The position numbers and the translations under genes were made by a program. This document shows positions 9,057-19,372 of a DNA stretch of 64,000 bases, piece after piece. This DNA is from Rivularia sp. MS3. Lineage in GTDB: Bacteria; Cyanobacteriota; Cyanobacteriia; Cyanobacteriales; Nostocaceae. The stretch is from assembly GCA_019192545.1 (NCBI GenBank), contig JAHCMI010000005.1, positions 121,516 to 185,515 on the forward strand. The letters are read 5' to 3'. Every line of letters starts with the position of its first letter. Within the stretch, counting starts at the first letter, position 1. The notes under the pieces are model-generated. The model ran no database searches and was not told the origin of the DNA. It saw nothing but the letters and a program-made list of their open reading frames with translations.

Positions 9057-10310
9057 ATGAATTTAAGTATCAACGATTTAGCGTTAATTTATCCAGAACA
9101 AGTTTTTTTAGAATTTTCTCAATCCGAGCGAGAGAAAGCATGGCAAGAAATTCAAAATTATGATAATGCGACTGCGCGTTGGAGAAGTTATTTAAATCTA
9201 CTTTCTACAAATACTGTTGTCAAATATTTGCAAAACGAAACCGAGTTAAAAAATCGAAATTCTATAATTTGGCAAGAAAATGACTTATCTATTATTTGGA
9301 ATCTAGTTAACGGTACGGCTTTAGAATTAGATTCAACAAGAGTGATATTAATTCCTCACGAAGAAAACGATTTTTCCGAATTACGAGTTCCTCGCGAATG
9401 GATTGATTTACCGCAATGGGTAGGTAATTATTATCTCGCAGTCGAAATAAATATAGAACACTGTTGGTTGCGGATATGTGGATATGCAACTCATCAGCAG
9501 TTAAAAGAAGTCGGTAAACATGACTTTACCGATGAAACTTATTCGCTTGCAGTTGAAGAATTAACTGAAGATTTAACCACAATGTTAGCTGGAATAGAAC
9601 TTTTTGCAATGCAAAAACCCGTGGTGGAAACTTTACCCATTTTATCTGAAGCTGAAATAGATGATTTATTCCAAGTTTTTCAGCAATCGAATCAGCAATC
9701 AAATCTTTATTCACCACGTTTAGAAGTACCTTTTACCCAATGGGGTGCATTCATCAACGAACATAGATTAAGAAAAAGACTATATCAACCGCAACCAATT
9801 GAAAATACAGCAACACGAATTACCCAGTTTGTAACTAATGCTGCTGTTGATTTAGGAAAATGGTTTGATTCTACATTCGAGACAGGCTGGCAATCTTTAG
9901 ATGCAATCATAAATCCAGAAATTGGGGATTTAGCTTTTGCTTTCAGACAGGGTAATAATAGAGAGTTAACTGTAGAAGCTGCAAAAATCATCGATTTGGG
10001 GATACAGTTAAACAATCAATCGGTTGCATTACTGATTGGTTTGACGCAGGAAGATAACAATAAAATTAGCGTTCGTATACAGCTACACCCTGCCGCTGGA
10101 AATATTTACTTACCAGCAAACATCAAATTAGCATTGCGATCGCGCTCGGGTAAAACCTTGCAGGAAATAGAGTCGCGTACTCAAGATAATTTAATTCAAT
10201 TAAAAAGATTTACCTGTCCGATAGGTAAAAAATTTAGCATTCAAGTTGCTTTAGACGATTTTAGCATTATTGAAAACTTTGTAATTTTAATGCCGGTAAA
10301 TCATGAGTAA
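9057..10310 (+). CDS. DUF1822 family protein
   Basis: 417 residues starting MNLSINDLALIYPEQVFLE. The N-terminal half (residues in DLPQWVGNYYLAVEIN and WLRICGYATH) and the linker to a C-terminal beta-rich region match the cyanobacterial DUF1822 family, whose function is unknown. No signal peptide or membrane helix is visible, so it is probably cytoplasmic. It is 12 bp after the sigma-like gene and overlaps the CHAT-CHASE2 gene by 8 bp, so the three are very likely co-translated. DUF1822 proteins recur beside CHASE2 genes, suggesting they link the sigma-like protein to the membrane sensor. Confidence 0.8.
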   Translation: MNLSINDLALIYPEQVFLEFSQSEREKAWQEIQNYDNATARWRSYLNLLSTNTVVKYLQNETELKNRNSIIWQENDLSIIWNLVNGTALELDSTRVILIPHEENDFSELRVPREWIDLPQWVGNYYLAVEINIEHCWLRICGYATHQQLKEVGKHDFTDETYSLAVEELTEDLTTMLAGIELFAMQKPVVETLPILSEAEIDDLFQVFQQSNQQSNLYSPRLEVPFTQWGAFINEHRLRKRLYQPQPIENTATRITQFVTNAAVDLGKWFDSTFETGWQSLDAIINPEIGDLAFAFRQGNNRELTVEAAKIIDLGIQLNNQSVALLIGLTQEDNNKISVRIQLHPAAGNIYLPANIKLALRSRSGKTLQEIESRTQDNLIQLKRFTCPIGKKFSIQVALDDFSIIENFVILMPVNHE

Positions 10311-12687
10311 AATAGTCGTTTTAAATTTAGGAAAAGGCAATTTACAAATAGGTTTCCCCTTCGTTACCGCTCAATTGAATTCAGCAGGTAAAGTGATGCA
10401 GTTTACCGGTAGTTTACCAGCTTTTCCCGAGCTTTTAGAATTTTATCGTCGTTGGCAGTTGCTTTACGAGTTATTGTACAAATCTCGTTCAATAAATATT
10501 CGTAGCTTTAGCTCTTTAACAATTAATCAAGATGAGTATGAATATGAAGACGAAGATGAAGACGACGACATAATTATTGATGAAGCAGATATTACTCACG
10601 TTAGTAATAGCGATTTTGACGACATTTGCAAGCAACTAAAAGTTAGTTTAGATAATTGGCTAGATTCTTCAGATTTCCGTTCTATCGAGCGTCAGTTGCG
10701 TAAAGAATTGCATTCCCAAGATGAAATACGATTTATTATTCAAACTGAAGATAGTCAATTACGAAAAATTCCTTGGTATATTTGGCAATTTTTTCAAGAT
10801 TATCGTCGTGCTGAAATATCTTTAAGTTCTCTCAATTTTGAACCGGGTAAAATCAAGCATACTTGTGGTAAAAAAGTCAGAATTTTAGCAATTATCGGTG
10901 ATAGTCATGGAATTGATGTTGAAACAGATAGAAAATTTATTGCCGGGTTAACCGATGCAGAAACTGTTTTTTTAGTAGAACCCCAGCGACAAGAACTAGA
11001 TGAATTTATCTGGGATAAAAAAGGTTGGGATATTTTATTTTTTGCCGGACATAGCAACACTGAAGATGACGGCAATACTGGTAATGTTTATATTAATAAA
11101 ACCGATAGTTTAACTATTAACCAATTAAAAAATGCTTTGAGCAGAGCTATTGAAACAGGTTTGCAGCTAGCAATTTTTAACTCCTGCGAAGGTTTGGGAT
11201 TAGCCGCTCAATTGACAGAATTACACATACCGCAAATTATTGTCATGCGCGAACCCATTCCTGACAGCGTAGCGCAGCAATTCTTAAAATATTTTTTAAC
11301 AGCTTTTGCTAAAGGTGAATCATTTTATTTGTCAGTAAGAGAAGCACGAGAAAGATTGCAGGGAATAGAAGCAGAATTTCCCGGTGCTTCTTGGCTGCCC
11401 GTAATTTTTCAAAATCCAGCAGAAATGCCACCCACCTGGCAACAATTACGAGATAAACTTGATTTTATTCCTGCTTCTCTACCTCCCTCTATTCGACCAA
11501 AATTTTCTACAGTAATTTTAAGCAGCGTAATTATTACAGTATTATTAATGGGTTTGAGATGGTTAGGAATAATGCAGCCGTGGGAATTAAAAGCCTTTGA
11601 CTTTCTCATGCAAAAAATGCCTATTCAAAAAGCAGATAAGCGCATTTTAGTTATTGGTGCTGATGAAGAAGATATTAGCAGCAGTAGATACGGTTATCCT
11701 TTACCAGATAAAACTTTAAATCAACTATTAGAAAAAATTCAAACTTATCAACCAGCAGCTATTGGAGTAGATATATTTAGAGACCAGCCAGTACCAAAAA
11801 ACAATAATAACCAACAAACGCTACTTAATCAATGGCAAGAAAATAAAAATATAATTGCCATTTGTGCCGGTAATAATTTAAAAAATAGCATTGCACCACC
11901 GCAAAATATTTCAGTCAGACAAATTGGTTTTGTTGATTTATATGACGATAAATCGCAAACCCAACAGCAAGACGACACCATTCGTCGCTATTTACTATCC
12001 CGTACTGCTAATCCCATTTCTCAAACTTCTCGCTGCTCTACACCTTATTCTTTCGCTTGGCAATTAGTTTATAGATATTTTAAATCTACAGCAATTCCCG
12101 TTAAAACTATAGATAAAAATTGGCAGTTTGGCGATGTAATTGTTAAACGCTTGCAGCCTCGAAGCGGTGGATATCAAAATTTAGATGCCAGCGGAAACCA
12201 ATTATTAATTAATTACCGCAATACTCCTATAATTGCCCAACAAATTACTATTAGAGATGTTTTAGAAAATAGTAATAACTTTAATCCCGATTGGGTGAAA
12301 AACAGAATTGTTTTAATTGGAATTACAGCAAATAGCATTCGCGATATTCACGATACACCATACGGAGAAATTAGAGGATTATTTATTCATGCTCATGGGA
12401 TAAGCCAAATTTTGAGTGCAGTAGAAGACAACCGCGCTTTAATATGGTGGCTACCTCAATGGGGAGATACTATTTTAGTTTTGTTTTTCTCTTGCCTGGG
12501 TGGAATAATAATTTGGTACTGGCGAAATCCCAAACATCAAATAATAGCAATAAGTAGCGCTGCAATTATTCTATATATAGTTTGCTGGTTTGCTTTTACA
12601 AAAGGTGGTTGGTTTCCATTCATTCCTTCAATATTAGCTTTATTTAGTACGGGCGGAATTGTTGCAGTTTGGACTATGAAAAGGTAA
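10303..12687 (+). CDS. CHAT-CHASE2 membrane sensor/protease
   Basis: 794 residues. An N-terminal region with an acidic low-complexity run (about 82-93) leads to a CHAT caspase-like peptidase domain (about 190-375) with the catalytic pair His (~250, FFAGHS) and Cys (~295, FNSCEG). A membrane helix (about 401-423) follows, then a CHASE2 extracytoplasmic sensor domain (from WELKAFDFLM; RILVIGADEED, GVDIFRDQPV) and three C-terminal helices (about 710-790). There is no kinase, cyclase or other usual CHASE2 output after the helices, so the cytoplasmic CHAT protease is the likely output, cutting a substrate on an external signal. Candidate substrates are the two cotranscribed proteins; this is inference. 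Confidence 0.88.
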   Translation: MSKIVVLNLGKGNLQIGFPFVTAQLNSAGKVMQFTGSLPAFPELLEFYRRWQLLYELLYKSRSINIRSFSSLTINQDEYEYEDEDEDDDIIIDEADITHVSNSDFDDICKQLKVSLDNWLDSSDFRSIERQLRKELHSQDEIRFIIQTEDSQLRKIPWYIWQFFQDYRRAEISLSSLNFEPGKIKHTCGKKVRILAIIGDSHGIDVETDRKFIAGLTDAETVFLVEPQRQELDEFIWDKKGWDILFFAGHSNTEDDGNTGNVYINKTDSLTINQLKNALSRAIETGLQLAIFNSCEGLGLAAQLTELHIPQIIVMREPIPDSVAQQFLKYFLTAFAKGESFYLSVREARERLQGIEAEFPGASWLPVIFQNPAEMPPTWQQLRDKLDFIPASLPPSIRPKFSTVILSSVIITVLLMGLRWLGIMQPWELKAFDFLMQKMPIQKADKRILVIGADEEDISSSRYGYPLPDKTLNQLLEKIQTYQPAAIGVDIFRDQPVPKNNNNQQTLLNQWQENKNIIAICAGNNLKNSIAPPQNISVRQIGFVDLYDDKSQTQQQDDTIRRYLLSRTANPISQTSRCSTPYSFAWQLVYRYFKSTAIPVKTIDKNWQFGDVIVKRLQPRSGGYQNLDASGNQLLINYRNTPIIAQQITIRDVLENSNNFNPDWVKNRIVLIGITANSIRDIHDTPYGEIRGLFIHAHGISQILSAVEDNRALIWWLPQWGDTILVLFFSCLGGIIIWYWRNPKHQIIAISSAAIILYIVCWFAFTKGGWFPFIPSILALFSTGGIVAVWTMKR

Positions 12688-13247
12688 TAGGTAATAGTTA
12701 ATTAAAAAGCTTACATAACTGTCCAGAAGAATAAAAGTATTTGAACTGATTTATTAGAGTAATTAATGAAGATTATTTGTCTTACTCTTATATCCACCTT
12801 GAGGGTTTTATTGTTTAAAGCTTATTTACATTCTGTAACATAGTTCTGTTTATTTCAGCCGATTAACTTTCCAATATCGCTACATAAATTCTGGAAAAAC
12901 GGTAGTTAGAAAAATCTAATATATATTGAACGCAAACTTATTGACACAATTAATCTTTTCTTTAATAACCTTCGGGCAAACTACGCTCATGTAGGTTAAT
13001 AATTCTCCCAGCCCACATTCGTGGGCTTTGTTCATATAGCCGCACTCTTATATGGCATTCGATAAAATATTTGTTATAACCAAAATTATAATTGCTAAAA
13101 ATTAATAATTCCCGTGTAGTTTCATTAAATAAATATAGCAATATTAAGTATTTACTCTTAAAATAATTATCATAAAATAATTTTGTAAAAGCTTATTTTA
13201 TTCAACGATACATAAAAATTTAATTTTAATGATTATATTTAAAAATA
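12688..13247. other. Intergenic region upstream of the exoprotein gene
   Basis: 560 AT-rich bp. It contains a hairpin at 13010-13027 and a Fur-like AT palindrome TTAAAATAATTATCA at 13158-13172 (12 of 14 matches to the TGATAATNATTATCA consensus, but in AT-rich context). No gene was found. Confidence 0.4.
13010..13027 (+). terminator. Hairpin AGCCCAC/GTGGGCT
   Basis: A 7-bp perfect stem with 4-nt loop, followed by TTGTTC. It lies 320 bp after the CHAT-CHASE2 stop and 220 bp before the exoprotein, so it may end readthrough from the operon or act in the exoprotein leader. Confidence 0.4.
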
Positions 13248-16200
13248 ATGTTAAAAAATACACTATGTAACGCATATCAACCTTTAATAATTTTTTCGCT
13301 ATTTTTATCTGGAATAGCAACTATAGTCCCGGAAAAACAAGCCCAAGCTCAAATTATTCCCGACAAAACATTAAGCGATGAAAATTCTGTTGTCACGCCA
13401 GTAAATCCACAGCTTGACAGAATTGATGGTGGAGCAATTCGGGGTAGCAATCTATTTCATAGTTTTACAGAATTCAACATTGGTGAAGGAAGAGAAGCTT
13501 ATTTTAGCAATCCCGCAGCCATTGAAAACATATTTAGTCGAGTCACTGGCAGCAATCCATCTCGAATTTTTGGCAAATTGGGAGTTTTAGGTGATGCTAA
13601 TTTGTTTTTTCTTAATCCCAAGGGAATTATTTTTGGTGAAAACTCAAGTTTAGATATTAAAGGTTCGTTTTTCGCTTCTACTGGGAACAGTATTGATTTC
13701 GGCAATGACAATAAATATAGCGCAATAAATCCAACAGCACCTCCTTTGTTAAGCGTAAACGTCAAACCACCGATAGGTTTAGAGTTTGAAAATGGGCAAG
13801 GAGATATTAATAGTCAAGGGAATTTAAGCGTTGGTAAAAATTTGAATTTGAATTCAAAGAATTTGAACTTGCAAGGAAGATTGCAAGCGGGGAAAGATTT
13901 GACGCTGAAAGCGGAAACGGTAACGGTAAGGGATAGTCTAGAAAAACCTTTTATGGCTGCTGCTAATGGCAATTTATCTATTCAAGGTAAAAAAAGTGTA
14001 GATATTTTTGCATTAAATCATCCTAGTAGCGGTTTGTTTTCTGCTGGAAATATGACTTTGAGTTCCGCTAATCCAGTAATAGGTGATATTCACTTTTGGA
14101 GTGGAGGAAATTTTCAGATTGAGAAGTTAGATAAAACTAAAGGAGATTTATTCAGCTTTTACGATCCAATTATTCGCTCCCAGGGTGATGTGAGCATTTT
14201 TGGATATCAAGGAGCGTCATTACATATTTTGGCTGGGGGAAAAGTTGATATAAATACCGCGATAATTACCAATCCAGATATCACCGGTGCAAGCATTAAT
14301 CCCGTATCAACTCCCAATCTTGCAAACGTGACTTTATCCGATGATACTTCTTTAGTAATTGATGGTAGTCAAAAACCGACTCTTGATATCCGTGCAGGTT
14401 TAAAACCATCAGTTATTGGAAATCCTTTGGGTACTTTGGGAAATGCGGGTACTTTCTTTGATGCTTCTATTAATCCTGTAGCTTCTCCTAGTAATAATCC
14501 TGTCGCGACGAGTGCAGATATTACGATTGGGGATGCGATAATCAATCCTCCGAATGGTATCGTCTTGCTAACCAATCAGTATGAGCCGAATTTATCGTTG
14601 CCAGGTGGAGATATCACTGTCAATGAAAATGGAGCATTTGGTATTGGTATTGATGCTCGGGGTTTTGGGGGTAATGGAGGTGATGTTTTTCTGGATTCTC
14701 GCGGTGAAATTACTCTTAACGGTAAAATTGACACTTCCTCAGTAGAGGATATTGGAAATGGAGGATATATTAATCTACTAGCAGATAAGAATATTATGCT
14801 TACTTCAAATTCTCCCTTTCTTCTAAATTCTCGTGGTTTGTCAGGAGGTCAAATTACACTCAAAACCAGGAATGATATATTTGCTAAAGGCAATAGTTTT
14901 ATTACTACTATTAGCACAGGTAGTCAAATTTCAGGTTCACCAAAACCAATAGGTAATATCAATATTATTGCTAAGTCTTTTTTCGCTCAAGATGGTATAC
15001 AAATACTTGCTTTAACTACAGGCAAAGCAAATGCAGGCGATGTGAATATTAATATTAAGGATGATTTATCTTTCGATTCCTCATTTATAGCTAGTGTAGT
15101 TGGATTTGAAGCAGAGGGTAACGGAGGTAATCTTAATATTAATACTAATTCTTTTAATATGGCTAATGGAACGCAACTATTTTCCAGTACTTTAGGAAAG
15201 GGAAATGCTGGGAATATGAATATTCAAGCCAATGATTCAGTCATTTTTAATGGAAGTAATGGAGTTCTTTTTAGTGGAGCATTCAGTACAGTTGAAGAAG
15301 GAGCAACAGGTAATGGAGGAGAAATCAATATAAAAACGAATTCTCTTTCTGTAACAAATGGAGCTGTACTTGATTCTAGTACCTTGGGAACAGGAAACGC
15401 TGGCAATATAAGGATTAATGCAGATGGTTCTGTTTTATTCGACGGTATAGGAATTCCTTTTGATACCGTTGGTGGAGCTTTAAGCAGAGCTAGTAATGGC
15501 TCTTTGGGAGAAGGAGGAAGTATATTTATTAATGCAGAATCTTTATCTGTAACTAATGGTGCTCAATTAATTTCAACTACACGTAGTCAGGGTAATGCAG
15601 GCAATATATTTGTTAACGTCCGTGAAACAGCTCTTTTCAAAGGAATAGGAAGGGATGGGTTTTTTTCTAGTGCAGCCTTTAGTGCAGTAGAACCTACAGG
15701 CTTCGGTAACGGAGGAAACATTGAAATAACAGCCAAATCCTTGTTGGTATCTGAAGGAGCCAGTTTAAGTTCAAGTACATTTGGAAATGGCAAAGCAGGA
15801 AATTTAATTATAAACGCCAGCGAAACAGTATTATTTGATGGAATAGGAAATAATGGTAAATCAAGTGCTGGTTTTAGCACAGTCGAACAAGAAGCAGGAG
15901 CAAGGGGAGAAGATTTAAATATTTTTGGAGGAGATATTAGCATAACCGCTAAGTCACTTATAGTTTCTAATGGCGCTCAATTACAAACTTTGACTAGAAG
16001 TAGAGGAAATGCTGGTAATGTAGATATTGATGTTCAAGAAATTATTTTAAAAGGGGTAGGTAGCAATACTGCTCCTAGTGGTATTTTTACAATAGTTGGA
16101 GAAAATGGAATTGGTAAAGCTGGAGATATTGAAATCAAAGGCGAGAAACTTCTTATCGAAGATGGCGCTAGATTAATTAGTAGTACTTTGGGAAAAGGAG

Positions 16201-17345
16201 ACGCTGGAAAAATAAAAATAAATACCACTCAGTCTATAGAATTAAACGAAACATTTAGAGATGAATGGATTAGTGGTATTTTTAGCGAGGTTTCTTCTGG
16301 CGCAGTAGGAAATGCGGGAAGTATCGAAATTAGCACTGATTTTTTATCTATTCTCAATAGTGCCCAAATATCTACTAGCACTTTTGGAGAAGGAAAAGCA
16401 GGCAGCATTGAAGTCACAGCTAATATTTTACAAGCGAATAATAATAGTCAACTTCTTACTACCACTTCCAGTAAATCCCAAGCAGGCAATATCACCCTAA
16501 ATATAAAAGACAACCTTACCCTTTCCGGAAAAGAAACCGGAGTTTTCGCTAACACCGCAGAAAATTCTACAGGTGACGGTGGCAGCATCATCATCGATCC
16601 ACAAGTTGTAAATATCTTTGACGGTGCCGAAATTTCAGTGGATAGTCAAGGTTTAGGAATTGGTGGAGATATCGAACTCGCAGCAGGTAAACTCAACCTC
16701 AACAATGGAACAATTTCTGCTAAAACCCGCAGCAATACCGGTGGAAACATAACTTTAAATATTCAAGATTTATTACTGTTACGCAACAGAAGCGAAATTT
16801 CTACCACCGCAGGAGAAGAAAAATTCGGCGGTGATGGGGGAAATATAAAAATTAATATCCCTGATGGTTTTATTGTCGCTTTCCCGAACGAAAACAGCGA
16901 TATTACTGCTAATGCTTTTTCCGGTAATGGAGGAAATGTTGATATTACAGCTTTCGGAATTTTTGGTATAGAATTTCGCGATAAATTAACTGCATTCAGC
17001 GATATTACGGCAAGTTCCGAATTAGGTTTTGATGGCAATGTGAATATCGAAACCCCAGGAATTGAACCAAATCCGGAAACGGTAGAATTACCAGAAGATG
17101 TTCGTTCTACGGAAGTAGCGCAAGGATGTCAAGCATCAGGGGAAGCAGCAGTAGCATTTTTTGATATAGGACGTGGTGGTTTAGAGCAGCAACCGGGAGA
17201 AACTTTAAGAAGTGATGATGCGATCGCATCTTGGGTTCCTTTAATTTTGGCAGGGGAAAGCAGAGTTGATGAAAAAGTGTCTCGGATAGCGGATAAGGTA
17301 AAGGAAAGAGAAATGATTTTTGCACGTTGCCAATCGAAAATATGA
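13248..17345 (+). CDS. Two-partner-secretion exoprotein (filamentous hemagglutinin N-terminal domain, beta-helix repeats)
   Basis: 1365 residues. A signal peptide (about 1-35, ending near AQAQ) is followed by a TPS/FHA N-terminal domain (about 37-165) with FNIGEGREAYFSNPAAIENI, FFLNPKGIIFG and FFASTGNSIDF. The long middle is a right-handed beta-helix built of repeats of the form S-L-x-V-x-x-GAQL-x-(S/T)-T-x-G-x-GNAGNI-x-(I/V). The C-terminus (QGCQASGEAAVAFFDIGRGG) is the end typical of cyanobacterial members. It should be exported by Sec and threaded through a TpsB barrel to the surface; no TpsB gene is in the window. Role: adhesion or surface structure. It follows the CHAT-CHASE2 operon by 560 bp on the same strand. 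Confidence 0.9.
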   Translation: MLKNTLCNAYQPLIIFSLFLSGIATIVPEKQAQAQIIPDKTLSDENSVVTPVNPQLDRIDGGAIRGSNLFHSFTEFNIGEGREAYFSNPAAIENIFSRVTGSNPSRIFGKLGVLGDANLFFLNPKGIIFGENSSLDIKGSFFASTGNSIDFGNDNKYSAINPTAPPLLSVNVKPPIGLEFENGQGDINSQGNLSVGKNLNLNSKNLNLQGRLQAGKDLTLKAETVTVRDSLEKPFMAAANGNLSIQGKKSVDIFALNHPSSGLFSAGNMTLSSANPVIGDIHFWSGGNFQIEKLDKTKGDLFSFYDPIIRSQGDVSIFGYQGASLHILAGGKVDINTAIITNPDITGASINPVSTPNLANVTLSDDTSLVIDGSQKPTLDIRAGLKPSVIGNPLGTLGNAGTFFDASINPVASPSNNPVATSADITIGDAIINPPNGIVLLTNQYEPNLSLPGGDITVNENGAFGIGIDARGFGGNGGDVFLDSRGEITLNGKIDTSSVEDIGNGGYINLLADKNIMLTSNSPFLLNSRGLSGGQITLKTRNDIFAKGNSFITTISTGSQISGSPKPIGNINIIAKSFFAQDGIQILALTTGKANAGDVNINIKDDLSFDSSFIASVVGFEAEGNGGNLNINTNSFNMANGTQLFSSTLGKGNAGNMNIQANDSVIFNGSNGVLFSGAFSTVEEGATGNGGEINIKTNSLSVTNGAVLDSSTLGTGNAGNIRINADGSVLFDGIGIPFDTVGGALSRASNGSLGEGGSIFINAESLSVTNGAQLISTTRSQGNAGNIFVNVRETALFKGIGRDGFFSSAAFSAVEPTGFGNGGNIEITAKSLLVSEGASLSSSTFGNGKAGNLIINASETVLFDGIGNNGKSSAGFSTVEQEAGARGEDLNIFGGDISITAKSLIVSNGAQLQTLTRSRGNAGNVDIDVQEIILKGVGSNTAPSGIFTIVGENGIGKAGDIEIKGEKLLIEDGARLISSTLGKGDAGKIKINTTQSIELNETFRDEWISGIFSEVSSGAVGNAGSIEISTDFLSILNSAQISTSTFGEGKAGSIEVTANILQANNNSQLLTTTSSKSQAGNITLNIKDNLTLSGKETGVFANTAENSTGDGGSIIIDPQVVNIFDGAEISVDSQGLGIGGDIELAAGKLNLNNGTISAKTRSNTGGNITLNIQDLLLLRNRSEISTTAGEEKFGGDGGNIKINIPDGFIVAFPNENSDITANAFSGNGGNVDITAFGIFGIEFRDKLTAFSDITASSELGFDGNVNIETPGIEPNPETVELPEDVRSTEVAQGCQASGEAAVAFFDIGRGGLEQQPGETLRSDDAIASWVPLILAGESRVDEKVSRIADKVKEREMIFARCQSKI

Positions 17346-17382
17346 TTTCCTCCCTTCAATTCTGAGGCATAAGAATATAGAA

Positions 17383-17583
17383 ATGCGGACAGCCAGAGGT
17401 TCAGCAGGCTTCAATCTCTATGAAGGAAAAGTCATCATTGACAGTAGATAATTTATTATTCCCGTCCATGTAGGGGACGAGATTCCAGATACTTTGATGG
17501 GAGTGTTATGGCTAGACATAATGCAGCTTGTTGTCAATAAACCGAAAGATATATTGATGTTAGAGATGGGAGATAACGATTAA
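17383..17583 (+). pseudogene. Remnant of a small aspartyl-protease-like gene
   Basis: From ATG 17383 the frame reads MRTARGSAGFNLYEGKVIID, has an in-frame TAA at 17449-17451, then continues VHVGDEIPDTLMGVLWLDIM to a stop at 17581. The second half resembles the end of retropepsin-like clan AA proteases (DxLLGxxxLxxMxLxVN). The match is weak and the gene is clearly broken. Confidence 0.3.
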
Positions 17584-17707
17584 GTTTTTATTCAAGATTA
17601 ATCTTTTATTTGAAATAATCTAAATCTATGTTTGGTTGAAAAAAAATTAATGCTTATCAACAAGTATTGATTTAATCAAACTATAATGATTGGTAAAAAA
17701 TAATGAT

Positions 17708-18137
17708 TCAAGCAATCGATTCACAACAGATATTCGTTTCAAATCTAGAAATTTTCATTAGTAAAGCTGACAAGTTTATCAAAACATATTTAACTATTGG
17801 ATGTTTACCTTTCCGTGTCATATTAGAAGCAAAACTTAAAGCCGTTTCTATTTCATCCAAAATACTACCGTTCCACTGATTTTTGAATGCTGCCCATGTT
17901 CTTTCTATTGGATTATATTTACTGTGACAAGGAGGATATAATCGCTAAAGTATATTTAATTCATATTTTTGAGCAAATTCAACTATACGTTTCATAAACT
18001 GAGTGCGACGATAATTATTTTCCGATCCATTATCTTGGTTTATAACTAATGTTTTAATTTGAAAAAATCGGTGTCTTTCTCCCAACCAAAAATCCTTATT
18101 GACAGATATCGATGTTAGCAAATTATAGTCTAATATT
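17708..18137 (-). pseudogene. ISAzo13-type transposase C-terminal remnant
   Basis: On the minus strand the frame contains KTLVINQDNGSENNYRRTQF and MKRIVEFAQKYELNIL, then an in-frame TAG (17945-17947), then YPPCHSKYNPIERTWAAFKN and QWNGSILDEIETAL. This is the conserved C-terminal catalytic part of ISAzo13-family transposases (DNGPEN and YNPIERxW blocks). The N-terminal two thirds are missing; the fragment abuts the 3' end of the MFS gene. It is inactive, and no terminal repeats were identified. Confidence 0.85.
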
Positions 18138-19320
18138 CCTCCTGTCTTAAAGTAATATGAGGCAGTAATGCCGTTGCCAAAATAGCAAAAATACTTCCAG
18201 CAATAAAAGTTGCTTCCGAACCGATTGATTCCCACAAAATACCTGCTAAAAGACTAGCAGGGAGAAGTGCAGCACCTATAGCGAGATTGATAAACCCAAA
18301 GGCAGTACCGCGTAGATTAGATGGAACTCTATCTGCTACTAATGCCAATAATATTCCTTTACTCATGCCTTGGTATAACCCATACAATGCAAATAATCCC
18401 CATACTTGCCAGGGAGTATAACTAAATGCGAAGCCTAAATATATCAAAGCATATAAAGAAAAACCTCCTACGAGCAATCCTAATCGTCTGATGCGGTCTG
18501 ATAGTAATCCAACGGGATATGCACTGAGACTATAAGTTAGATTCATAACGAATATAGTTAAGGGTACTAATGAAGCTGATACTCCAGTTTCTCGTGCTTT
18601 AAGTAATAAAAAAGCATCGCTAGAATTACCTAAATTAAATAAAAATGCAACCGCGACTAGTCCCCAGTAGTTTTTACCCAAACTACGCAGAGTATTCCAA
18701 TGTAGAGGATGATTCTGCATTCGAGGGACGACTATATTCTTTGGTTCTTTTACTCCAAGAGCCAACAAAGCTACTGCTAAAATACCTGGAATTAATGCTA
18801 ACCAGAAAACTAAACGAAAGTTTTGTCCTCCAATGGACATTAACACAAATGCAGCCAATGGTCCGGTAAATGCGCCAATGGTATCAAGAGACTGACGTAA
18901 TCCGTAAGCTGCTCCAAGATGAGCTTTATCGGTAGCATCTGCAACTAAAGCATCGCGGGGAGCTACACGAATTCCCTTGCCAACTCTGTCACCAAAGCGA
19001 GCCATCAAAACCCAGCCAGAACTTGTAGCTAAAGCGAATAAAGGCTTAACTAAAGTCGATAAACCATACCCAGCCACAGCAAGTTTTTTACGTTGTCCGA
19101 AGTAATCGCTTAAGGCTCCCGAAAAAACTTTTAATACGGAAGCTGTTGATTCTGCAATTCCTTCAATTAAACCAACTGTTAACAAATTTACTCCTAGTAT
19201 TGAAACTAGAAATAGGGGTAATACCGATTCAATCATTTTGGAACTGATATCAGTAAAGAGGCTGACAAAACCTAAAACCCAAACATTTCGGGGAATATTG
19301 TTAAAAATTTTCATTGTCAC
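18130..19320 (-). CDS. MFS transporter
   Basis: 396 residues with about 12 hydrophobic segments and the MFS loop 2-3 motif in GALSDYFGQRKKL. The N-terminus (IPRNVWVLGFVSLFTDISSK) and RVGKGIRVAPRDALVADAT resemble a family of bacterial MFS permeases of unknown substrate. The final codons meet a transposase remnant, but the length is normal, so the gene looks intact. It is 52 bp downstream of a truncated ABC ATPase on the same strand. Substrate cannot be told from sequence. Confidence 0.8.
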   Translation of the reverse strand: MTMKIFNNIPRNVWVLGFVSLFTDISSKMIESVLPLFLVSILGVNLLTVGLIEGIAESTASVLKVFSGALSDYFGQRKKLAVAGYGLSTLVKPLFALATSSGWVLMARFGDRVGKGIRVAPRDALVADATDKAHLGAAYGLRQSLDTIGAFTGPLAAFVLMSIGGQNFRLVFWLALIPGILAVALLALGVKEPKNIVVPRMQNHPLHWNTLRSLGKNYWGLVAVAFLFNLGNSSDAFLLLKARETGVSASLVPLTIFVMNLTYSLSAYPVGLLSDRIRRLGLLVGGFSLYALIYLGFAFSYTPWQVWGLFALYGLYQGMSKGILLALVADRVPSNLRGTAFGFINLAIGAALLPASLLAGILWESIGSEATFIAGSIFAILATALLPHITLRQEEY

Positions 19321-19372
19321 TTTAATCTATATCCTTTGTGAACTAACTACGAACTCCAAATCAAATCCCCAC

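Noticed and set aside
16312..17359. Several minus-strand and alternative-frame ORFs in the exoprotein gene
   Set aside because: Created by the repetitive coding sequence on the opposite strand; Pro/Leu/Ser-biased and without homology.
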